From: Omphiscola glabra
Taxonomy: Eukaryota; Mollusca; Gastropoda; Lymnaeidae
Direction of reading: 5' to 3'
Length of the DNA: 64,000 nt
NCBI GenBank assembly: GCA_964017045.1
Contig: OZ024810.1
Span: 7,247,562-7,311,561, forward strand
The notes beneath the pieces were generated by a model. The model had not been told where the DNA came from. It did not search any database and was given only the letters and a program-made list of their open reading frames with translations. A program made the position numbers and the translations under genes. Positions 35,240 to 45,777 of the stretch are shown here, one piece after another. Positions within the stretch are counted from its first letter, which is position 1; each line of letters starts with the position of its first letter.

Positions 35240-35412
35240 TGGAACCATCATTGAATACACATTGGTCAGTACTATCACCATATTATACACACTGGTCAGT
35301 ACTATCACCATTCTATACACACTGGTCAGTACTATCAAAATTCTATACACACTGGTCAATACCATCACCATTATGTACACACTGGTCAGTACTATCACCA
35401 TTTTGTATACAT
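35240..35412. repeat. 30-bp minisatellite, about 6 copies
   Basis: Units contain ACTGGTCAGTACTATCACCA followed by TTCTATACAC, with minor substitutions. Confidence 0.92.
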
Positions 35413-35731
35413 TTTTCTATAGTCCTTATTTCGCCTTAAGGTCCTTTGTCCCCATTCACCCCAGTTATATGGTAGCTGCCCTATACAGTCGTGAGAACCC
35501 CTGAACCAAAACTCCAGCAAGATGAACAATGCTAACTCTGCCTAATGGAAACATTATACCCATATCATCTTCTTCTAGTAAATCCCCTTCTTTCTAATAT
35601 ATATACCATCGCCTCTAACCTCCCACCTGTCACCACTCTACCCCATGAGAACACCTCAATTTCCCAATACCAGAACACCCCACCTTCACAATACCAAGAC
35701 ACCTTACCTCCACTATAACAAACACCTACAT
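35413..35731. other. Unannotated spacer
   Basis: The stretch 35,645-35,730 shows weak CACC/ACC periodicity. No other signal. Confidence 0.4.
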
Positions 35732-36149
35732 CAAGGGTTCTTAGCAAGGGATTCCGCCAAGGGAGACAGTGCCAGGGGGAGACAGTGCCAGGGGAGACAG
35801 TGCCGGGGAGACAGTGGCTGGGTAGACAGTGCCTGGGGAGATAGTGCCGGGGATATAGTGCCTGGGGCGACAGTGCCTGGGGAGACAATGCCTTGGGATA
35901 AAAGACTCAGAATGATTTGGATATTTTTTAGCCGCAGCAAATGTTTTTGTGATGAATTGGGTTTGTGCATTATGTCTACTGTTGCATTATGTCTACTGTT
36001 TCTAGCCAATTATACAAAAAACAACCTGCGATGACTGAATCATATTTCTTTATTTTAATTAATTATTTTATCCACTGTTTAGGTGCTGGAATTGATTTAA
36101 ATTTTTTAAAAAAGTAGGTGGAGCGCCGCAAAAGGTTTAAGAACCACTG
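35732..36149. mobile_element. Probable hAT MITE, 418 bp
   Basis: The left end is CAAGGGTTCTTAGCAAGG and the reverse complement of the right end is CAGTGGTTCTTAAACC, an imperfect inverted repeat. Flanking 8-mers ACCTACAT and ACCCACAC agree at 6 of 8, differing only by transitions. The interior carries a small minisatellite. I rate it below the other hAT elements because both the inverted repeat and the duplication are imperfect. Confidence 0.55.
35755..35893. repeat. 14- to 16-bp minisatellite, about 9 copies
   Basis: GACAGTGCCAGGGGA-type units with length and base changes (GGGGAGATAGTGCC, GGGGCGACAGTGCC). It lies entirely inside the 35,732-36,149 element. Confidence 0.88.
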
Positions 36150-36546
36150 ACCCACACAGTCAGTGCCCTGTTACCTAAGTACCACATGTTGCTTTCATTA
36201 ATCTCCGTACCATCTCGCACAAACTGCAAACATATTCACCTGGCGAGACCGGGTTACATCAAAATAAGAACATTATTTCGTCCAGTTATAATAAAACAAT
36301 TAGGTCAGCGGTTCTAAGACTTTTTAAATTTCTAGCGACTTCTTATATCTCGATCATTTCTTTTAAAGCCCAGAATCTTTGCCCGAAATCGTGTTCAATA
36401 AATTCCTACATATTTACCTTTCTAATCAGTAGTTTAAATCAGGTCTGTGGCTCATGCAATCCTCACCCGTAGGCCGTAAGCATAAAATAAACAGTTACAA
36501 TTTTAGTTTCTGTTTGTTACCTCTTGCCTGGCACCTTGAAACAACT
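36150..36546. other. Spacer with a lone hAT-like end
   Basis: CAGCGGTTCTAAGACTTTTT near 36,306 resembles a hAT-type terminus, with no partner found. No gene was recognised. Confidence 0.4.
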
Positions 36547-38381
36547 CACTTCCTGTCACCCTCAGACCCCACTATCTGCCAACCCTTACAACAAAAAGTA
36601 TGCCACTCACAGACCCCACCACCTGCCACCCCAGACCTTAAATCCCATCCCCAACTACCTGCCACTCACAGACCCCACTACCTGCCACTCCAGACCCCAC
36701 CACCAGCCACTCATAGACCCCACTACCTGACACCACATACCCCACCACCTGCCACTCACAGACCCAACTACCTGCCACTCCAGACCCCACCACCTGCCAC
36801 TCACAGACCCAATTACCTGCCACTCCAGACCCCACCACCTGCCACTCACAGACCCAACTACCTGCTACTCACAGACCCCACTACCTGACACCACATACCC
36901 CACCACCTGCCACTAACAAACCCAACTACCTGCCACTCACATACCCCACTACCTGACATCCCAGACCCAACTACCTGCCACTCACAGACCCCACTACCTG
37001 ACATCTCAGACCCAACTACCTGCCACTCACAGACCCCACTACCTGACATCTCAGACCCAACTACCTGCCACTCACAGACCCCACTACCTGACATCTCAGA
37101 CCCAACTACCTGCCACTCACAGACCCCACTACCTGACATCTCAGACCCAACTACCTACCACTCACAGACCCCACTACCTGACATATCAGACCCAACTACC
37201 TGCCACTCACAGACCCCACTACCTGCCACTCACAGACCCCACTACCTGACACCCCTGACCCAACTACCTGCCACTCACAGACCCCACTACCTGACACCCC
37301 TGACCCAACTACCTGCCACTCACAGACCCAACTACCTGTCTCTCACAGACCCAACTACCTGCCACTCACAGACCCAACTACCTGTCACTCACAGACCCAA
37401 AACCTGCCACTCACAGACCCAACTACCTGCCACTCACAGACTACCTACGTCCCAGACCCCACTACCTGACACCCCAGACCCAACTACCTACGTCCCAGAC
37501 CTCACTACCTGACACCCCAGACCCAACTACCTACGTCCCAGACCACACTACCTGACATCCCAGACCCCACTACCTGCCAACCCAGACCCAACTACCTGCC
37601 ACTCACGGACCCCACTACCTGACACCCAAGACCCAACTACCTGCCACTCACAGACCCAACTACCTGCCACTCACAGACCCCACTACCTGACACCCAAGAC
37701 CCAACTACCTACGTCCCAGACCCAACTACCTGACGCCCCAGACCCCACTACCTGACACCCCAGACCCAGCTACCTGCCACTCACAGACCCCACTACCTGA
37801 CATCTCAGACCCAACTACCTACCACTCACAGACCCCACTACCTGACATATCAGACCCAACTACCTGCCACTCACAGACCCCACTACCTGACACCCAAGAC
37901 CCAACTACCTACGTCCCAGACCCAACTACCTGACGCCCCAGACCCCACTACCTGACACCCCAGACCCAACTACCTGACACCCCAGACCCAACTACCTGAC
38001 ACCCCAGACCCAACTACCTGACACCCAAGTCCCAACTACTTGACACCCCAGACCCAACTACCTGATGCCCCAGACCCAACTACCTGACACCCCAGACCCA
38101 ACTACCTGACGCCCCAGACCCAACTACCTGACACCCCAGACCCAACTACCTGACACCCAAGACCCAACTACTTGACACCCCAGACCCAACTACATGACGC
38201 CCCAGACCCAACTACCTGACACCCCAGACCCAACCACCTGACATCCCAGACCCAACTACTTGACACCCCAGACTCAAATACATGAAACCCCAGACCCAAC
38301 TACCTGACACCCAAGACCCAACTACTTGACACCCCAGACCCAACTACCCGACACCCCAGACCCAAATACCTGACACCCCAG
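36547..38381. repeat. 20- to 24-bp minisatellite, about 80 copies
   Basis: Repeating themes are CTACCTGCCACTCACAGACC and CTACCTGACACCCCAGACCC, with CATCTCAGACCC and CTACGTCCCAGACC variants. The left third is dominated by CCACTCACAGA, the middle alternates two themes, and the right third is nearly all GACACCCCAGA. A block around 37,080-37,215 recurs near 37,785-37,880. Length variation breaks the reading frame, so only short frames appear. Confidence 0.95.
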
Positions 38382-39681
38382 CTTCCAGTGAAATTGTCCG
38401 TTTGGCCCAACAGGTGTGAACACGTGATGAGCACCACCTGGGCATCAGCCTGATGCCGGTTGTAAGTTAATGACGTAGCTTCGAGTTTTTATTTTATTAT
38501 ACGTGACAGCAGAACGCAATGTGCTTGATCTGACAGGTTCATTTCTATCTATGTTATAGAAATGATCAACTGACTTCCCAGGCTTAGTTTGCCTTGTAGT
38601 TCTTTCAGCTTACATGAAATTTGCTATTGGGGTTGTATGTGAAAAAAGGGAGATAAGGAGAGAGCGTGGTATGTGAAAGCAGTGGCGTAGTTAAGGTTAG
38701 TGCCGCAATTAGCCAAGATTATTGCCCCACTTCCCCATTTTCCACAAAGCAAGCAAAAACAAGTATTACAGTTGTTCCAAAATGCCGCCTCTACTATTGC
38801 ACAACTACTGTTAGCTCTTAGCGACGGCTTATTTACGCCAAGAGAAAGAACTTGTAACTCCGAGCCATTTTTAAATTTTTCTGTGTTATTTCCCTTTGCT
38901 GTTTAGAAAACAATTTCTGATGACGTCATTAGAACTTGGTTGTTTGTGTTCATTACAACTCCCGACAGCCTTACATAGCGTATAATGTTAAAAAATTAGA
39001 GATATCATATACTAGCGATAAATGTAGACAATGAGATACGTTTAAGGAATATATCGGGTTAACATTAAAAACAATGAATACATTACAAGGACGATGTCTG
39101 AACTGTTTATTAAGCAATTTAATTTTTTTCTTAAATGTATTTCATTGTTAAAATTCTTTTCTTACAAAGCGTTTGCCGTTTAACGGCGTAAATCTATTAA
39201 TAGAACATCCGGGCGTACAGTCTGGCCTATGTCATAAAGATATTAATAAAACATCCTGGTATTCCATTTGGCCAATCTCTCAGCAGCTATCCAGTACTTG
39301 TACCATAATGTGAGGCTTAACCTAGTCGAAAACGTGTCTGCAGCTTTATTTTACGAATGATTTTACAAATTGTTACTGCTATATGTGTATGCGGAAATAC
39401 ATTGTTAGAACATATGTTTTACGAAGACATTGTCTAAAAATAGTAACATTATGTAATGCAATGTAAAGTTTTTCCGGTGGTAGAAATACAAAACCCATTT
39501 TACATCAATAATATATACCCCGTAAAAACATACAAATACCTCTGCTAACATTACATCAATACCTCTGTTTACGGTATATTAATTCCATGCAGCCTTATAT
39601 CATTAATAGATAATATTACTATATCTCCACACCCCCCTCCTCGAACTTTTCATTTGACATTTTTCCACCACCCTGAACCCC
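38382..39681. other. Unannotated sequence with one MITE-like end
   Basis: CAGTGGCGTAGTTAAGG at about 38,682 matches the ends of the hAT-type MITEs but no second end was found. A perfect TGACGTCA lies at 38,921. Two diverged copies of a sequence of about 60 bp containing AACATCC(G/T)GG lie at 39,190-39,285. No gene was recognised. Confidence 0.4.
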
Positions 39682-42161
39682 CCAATCCCTGACCCCCATC
39701 TCGTCATGTACGTCACCATCAATTAATGCGTATAACAACTATCCCTGATCCCCATCATGTACGTCACCATCAACCTATCCTTGTAAAACTATCCCTGATC
39801 CCCATCATGTACGTCACCATCAATCTATCCTTGTAAAACTATCCCTGATTCCCATCATGTACGTAACCATCAACCTATCCTTGTAAAACTATCCCTGATT
39901 CCCATCATGTACGTCACCATCAACCTATCCTTGTAAAACTATCCCTGATTCCCATCATGTACGTCACCATCAACCTATCCTTGTAAAACTATCCCTGATC
40001 CCCATCATGTACGTCACCATCAATCTATCCTTGTAAAACTATCCCAGATTCCCATCATGTACGTCACCATCAACCTATCCTTGTAAAACTATCCCTAATC
40101 CCCATCATGTACGTCACCATCAATCTATCCTTGTAAAACTATCCCTGATCCCCATCATGTACGTCACCATCAATCAATCCTTGTAAAACTATCCCTGATC
40201 CCCAACATGTAGGCCACCATCAATCTATGCGTATAACAACTATCCCTGATCCCCATCATGTACGCCACCATCAATCTATGCGTATAACAACTATCCCTGA
40301 TCCCCATCATGTACGCCACCATCAATCTATGCGTATAACAACTATCCCTGATCCCATCATGTACGCCACCATCAATCTATGCGTATAACAACTATCCCTG
40401 ATCCCATCATGTACGCCACCATCAATCTATGCGTATAACAACTATCCCTGATCCCATCATGTACGCCACCATCAATCTATGCGTATAACAACTATCCCTG
40501 ATCCCCATCATGTACGTCACCATCAATCTATGCGTATAACAACTATCCCTGATCCCCATCATGTACGTCACCATCAATCTATGCGTATAACAACTATCCC
40601 TGATCCCCATCATGTACGTCACCATCAATCTATGCGTATAACAACTATCCCTGATCCACATCATGTACGTCACCATCAATCTATGCGTATAACCACTATC
40701 CCTGATCCCCATCATGTACGTCACCATCAATATATGCGTATAACAACTATCCCTGATCCCCATCATGTACGCCACCATCAATCTATGCGTATAACAACTA
40801 TCCCTGATCCCCATCATGTAGGCCACCATCAATCTATGCGTATAACAACTATCCCTGATCCCCTTTATGTACGTCACCATCAATCTATGCGTATAACAAC
40901 TATCCCTGATCCCCATCATGTACGTCACCATCAATCTATGCGTATAACAACTATCCCTGATCCCCATCATGTACGTCACCATCAATCTATGCGTATAGCA
41001 ACTATCCCTGATCCCCATCATGTACGTCACCATCAATCTATGCGTATAGCAAATATCCCTGATCCCCATCATGTACGTCACCATCAATCTATGCGTATAA
41101 CAACTATCCCTGATCCCCATCATGTACGTCACCATCAATCTATGCGTATAGCAACTATCCCTGATCCCCATCATGTACGTCACCATCAATCTATGCGTAT
41201 AGCAAATATCCCTGATCCCCATCATGTACGTCACCATCAATCTATGCGTATAACAACTATCCCTGATCCCCATCATGTACGTCACCATCAATCTATGCGT
41301 ATAACAACTATCCCTGATCCCCATCATGTACGTCACCATCAATCTATGCGTATAACAACTATCCCTGATCCACATCATGTACGTCACCATCAATCTATGC
41401 GTATAACCACTATCCCTGATCCCCATCATGTACGTCACCATCAATATATGCGTATAACAACTATCCCTGATCCCCATCATGTACGCCACCATCAATCTAT
41501 GCGTATAACAACTATCCCTGATCCCCATCATGTAGGCCACCATCAATCTATGCGTATAACAACTATCCCTGATCCCCTTTATGTACGTCACCATCAATCT
41601 ATGCGTATAACAACTATCCCTGATCCCCATCATGTACGTCACCATCAATCTATGCGTATAACAACTATCCCTGATCCCCATCATGTACGTCACCATCAAT
41701 CTATGCGTATAGCAACTATCCCTGATCCCCATCATGTACGTCACCATCAATCTATGCGTATAGCAAATATCCCTGATCCCCATCATGTACGTCACCATCA
41801 ATCTATGCGTATAACAACTATCCCTGATCCCCATCATGTACGTCACCATCAATCTATGCGTATAGCAACTATCCCTGATCCCCATCATGTACGTCACCAT
41901 CAATCTATGCGTATAGCAAATATCCCTGATCCCCATCATGTACGTCACCATCAATCTATGCGTATAACAACTATCCCTGATCCCCATCATGTACGTCACC
42001 ATCAATCTATGCGTATAACAATTATCCCTGATCCCCATCATGTACGTCACCATCAATCTATGCGTATAACAACTATCCCTGATCCCCATCATGTACGTCA
42101 CCATCAATCTATGCGTATAACAACTATCCCTGATCCCAATCATGTACGTCAACATCAATCT
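39682..42161. repeat. 50/51-bp satellite, about 49 copies, with 714-bp higher-order repeat
   Basis: Units contain CTATCCCTGATCCCCATCAT followed by GTACGTCACCATCAATC. The left zone (to about 40,200) uses a 50-bp form with CTTGTAAAA; the rest uses a 51-bp form with GCGTATAACAA, except for about four 50-bp copies near 40,340-40,490. Marker variants repeat exactly 714 bp (14 units) apart: CCCCTTTATG at 40,861/41,575 and GATCCACATC at 40,653/41,367. The uniform 51-bp zone is open for about 570 codons on both strands, 17 residues per unit. I regard these as frame-compatible satellite, not genes. Confidence 0.96.
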
Positions 42162-43555
42162 CGTCCATTTTAAGTCCTATCCAACCTATCACGTCTATGT
42201 GCATTACATAACATCGTCTCCCCAACCACAGCCCCCTCTCCCATCACCTCCTTGCTAAGTACACACGCCCCTTCTAAGTCACTCCTCACAATTTTCCTGG
42301 AAAAGTGCCAGTGGCTCCGTCAAATTCATTGACAAAACTGTTACTATCACCCCCTCCCCCAACCACCCAGCGCTGGCCACTATTGACCCATGTTTTGTTG
42401 GACAACCTGATCTGGTCACTGACCGGGAATAATTTGCTCCGTGGGGCGAGTACGGGGGTCCATACAACTGAACATTGAAACGGTTTTTTTCAAACACCCC
42501 ACCCCCTCCAAAACAAAAAACCAAAAAAAAAAAACCATAAAGCTGTTGCTATCGTATCACTTTAAAACACTCCAGTCTTGTCCAATCCATGATAAAGATA
42601 ATCTCAATGATGTATTCTATGCCACAGTTCGCATAGATTTTGGGGTTTGCAATGGAAAATAAAGTGTGTGATTGTGGTGTGGAGGGGGAGGGGGAGACGG
42701 GGGTATTCAGATTCCACACATTATACTTCCTCGTTCAAATGTGTTGTAATTCTGTTAGTGGAGTTCCCGTGACTTAATTTGGACGTAACGTAATGTCTGT
42801 GACGTAGCAATTTCAAAATATATCGCACGTGACTAATAATCTGAAATCCTATTCCGGTCACGCATGACTTGCCAATTAATTCAGTGCAGTGACGTAATAT
42901 TTTCCACTTAAAGTAAGCGAATAATGACGAGCAAGTTTGTGCTACTACTCCCCGAGATCGGTGTAACAACTGGCTTAAGCTGATGATGCATCTGTTCACT
43001 CTGAAGCAGTTAGGTCGGAAAAGGTTCATGATGACTTTTGTTCAAATCAGAACATAAACCTACAATTACAAGCAGCTAGTTGTGGATTTATGAAGCCTAG
43101 ATGTTCACTCTCTGCATTTAGGAGAGTTGGGTTTTGGAAGGGGGGGGGGGTGGCGGGGGGGGTGGAGATTATAGACAATATATTTTTAAAAACATAAGAC
43201 AACGTTGATTAACTGATTGTTTATCAATTATTGCAAGTCACAAGAATACGATTCTTTCTTTTGATGTTTCATTATGCTATCCTACATTATTGATTCTGGA
43301 GAACTCAACAATCAGAAAAACTCAAATACAATCTTGATGACGGTAGCAAGGAGACCTGTTGTTTGTATTCTTGTTTACCCCACTAGAGACTTGCCATCCA
43401 TCTCAGGGCTCAGTTTGGGAATCAATGGTTTAAGACAATTAGATTGTCATGCTGGTTCTATCGCAGCACTACTGATCCACATCGTTCGAATACTTGTCAC
43501 TTGTGTGCTCTGACACTGACTTTATTGTATGGAATAACTAATAGGTTTATGTCCC
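42162..43555. other. Unannotated sequence
   Basis: G-runs lie near 43,140-43,160. Three TGACGTA or CACGTGAC words occur between 42,780 and 42,900. No gene or complete mobile element was recognised. Confidence 0.4.
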
Positions 43556-44372
43556 TTGTCTCACTCGTCCCTTGTCCCACTCGTCCCTTGTCTCACTCGT
43601 CCCTTGTCTCACTCGTCCCTTGTCTCACTCGTCCCTTGTCTCACTCGTCCCTTGTCTCACTCGTCCCTTGTCTCACTCGTCCCTTGTCTCACTCGTCCCT
43701 TGTCTCACTTGTTCCTTGTCTCACTTGTTCCTTGTCTCAATTGTTCCTTGTCTCGCTCGTCCCTTCTCTCACTTGTTCCTTGTCCCACTCTTCCCTTGTC
43801 TCACTTTTTCCTTGTCTCGCTCGTCCCTTGTCCCACTCGTCTCTTGTCCCCCTCGTCCCATTTGCCCCACTCGTCTCTTGTCCCACTCATCTCTTGTCCC
43901 ACTCGTCTCTTGTCCCACTTGTCTCTTGCCCCACTTGTCTCTTGTCCCACTCGTCTCTTGTCCCACTCATCTCTTGTCCCACTTGTCTCTTGTCCCACTC
44001 GTCTCTTGTCCCACTCGTCTCTTGTCCCACTCATCTCTTGCCCCACTTGTCTCTTGTCCCACTTGTCTCTTGCCCCACTCATCTCTTGTCCCACTCATCT
44101 CTTGCCCCACTTGTCTCTTGTCCCACTCGTCTCTTGTCCCACTCGTCTCTTGTCCCACTCGTCTCTTGCCCTACTCGTCTCTTTTCCCACTCGTCTCTTG
44201 TCCCACTCATCTCTTGCCCCACTTGTCTCTTGTCCCACTCGTCTCTTGCCCCACTCGTCTCTTGTCCCACTCGTCTCTTGCCCCACTCGTCTCTTGTCCC
44301 ACTCGTCTCTTGTCCCACTCGTCTCTTGTCCCACTCGTCTCTTGTCCCACTCGTCTCTTGTCCCACTCTTCT
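43556..44372. repeat. 16-bp satellite, about 51 copies, two subtypes
   Basis: The left part (to about 43,720) is TTGTCTCACTCGTCCC. The right part (from about 43,820) is TTGTCCCACTCGTCTC, with CTCATC, CTTGTC and TTGCCC variants. A mixed zone separates them. All three forward frames and several reverse frames are open for long stretches because the unit has no stop. Confidence 0.96.
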
Positions 44373-45730
44373 CTTTTGTTTAGTTTAATATTTAGAACAG
44401 TATCCCGGTGAACCTTACATAAATGGAACATTTACTTTCGACTTATTCGTCTTCTTCAATTATTGTCTTCCATGGATTATTGTCTCCCTTGAATTATTGC
44501 GTACATGTGCTTCTACCCATACACATTGCATCCAAATTATATTATAGTTTCTCCTGATAATTAAGTTTGTTTTCCACTCGTTTCATTGTAGCGCCTATTG
44601 TCTTATGATACCCATTAGTCTATTAGGCAGGGATTTCTCCGCCTTAGAATCGCTGCACTCCTTGTCTTTACAATAACGTAGAAGAAAACGGAAACTTCTT
44701 TGAAAAGGTTTTCCTAAAAGCCCTCTCTCGAACGTCGCTTCCAATGTTGATGTATGTGACACTAATTTGTGACGAGGCTGAGCGAGACTTACTTGGACGG
44801 CGTCGCTTTCATTGGTCCCTTGAGGTGGTTTGGGTTATTGGTAGGACTTGCCCCCCGTACGGGCAAGACTTCTTCTCAGGAGACCACATTAAGACTTTCT
44901 TGGTGTACAGGCAGACTTTGTCCAGGGGTTTGGTCTGCCCAATCGTGGTTATGGCTTCAGGCAACCCTAGCAGTACCAAAGATCCGCCTGCAGCAGCACC
45001 GATAGTGATGAGTATATGTTTAGAATTAGCACACCTTTAGTTAAGTAGAGGCTAAAAATTTAACACACTTATGGTCTTGAGAAGCCGTTAAATTTTTTCA
45101 CACACCTTCTGCGATGATTAGCCGTTAAAAATTAGCGCACCCTCATACTAGTGAGTATTCGTTACAAATTAACTGTTTTATCTCTTGCTGAAGGATACTA
45201 TATTAGAAACGTTAATTATCTGTCAGTTTTGTTACTTTTCACCTTTATAGAGAGCGAACAGTGAACGAAATAATTATGAAATTATTTAAAGTTAAATATA
45301 TTTTTAAAAAATAAATAAATAAATGGGGGTAAATTTGATCTCATCACTTTTAAGAAAGAAGACAGCCAAAAGTAAAAATAAACTACATTAGCAACTGTTG
45401 AAGGTTACAGCAAATACATCACGCCACAGTAAAATTTTTTATTTTCGTAAACACACTTCTTACACACACTTCATACAAGTACTTACTATTTCTAGGCTAG
45501 GATTTTTTTGGAGTTATTATTTTGTGTGTGTTGTAGATATTCAGTAGATATAGCTTGTCAACAAATAATTGATCCCGACAGCGGTCTATACATCTACTCT
45601 ATTATAATTCATACATGGACGGGTTCCTCACCTCGTAAGACAAGGGCTCTATTGTACCACCAGGCATCATTTAAATTCAGCTAAAGGTCAAATTTAAGGA
45701 ATGTTTTTTAAGGCAAACTCAACATTGTTG
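44373..45730. other. Unannotated sequence
   Basis: Between about 45,040 and 45,180 there are three diverged copies of a sequence of about 60 bp with GCCGTTAAA and ACACAC(C/A)TT words. A 98-codon frame at 44,744-45,040 has no recognisable domain. Nothing else was recognised. Confidence 0.4.
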
Positions 45731-45757
45731 ATATAGTTGTGATATAGTTGTGATATA
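45731..45757. repeat. 27-bp direct repeat, left of LINE pair
   Basis: ATATAGTTGTGATATAGTTG plus 7 further bases is identical to 49,469-49,495. The sequence is itself an 11-bp tandem repeat (GATATAGTTGT). It may mark the target of the composite LINE insertion. Confidence 0.7.
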
Positions 45758-45777
45758 TCCCACATTTGTCGCTCTGC

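Noticed and set aside
40422..42173. A 17-residue repeat protein on either strand
   Set aside because: The frame depends on the 51-bp period. The adjacent 50-bp zone of the same satellite breaks it, which argues against selection for coding.
44744..45040. Two overlapping frames of 78-98 codons
   Set aside because: No domain recognised and they overlap in different frames; lengths are within chance expectation for this composition.
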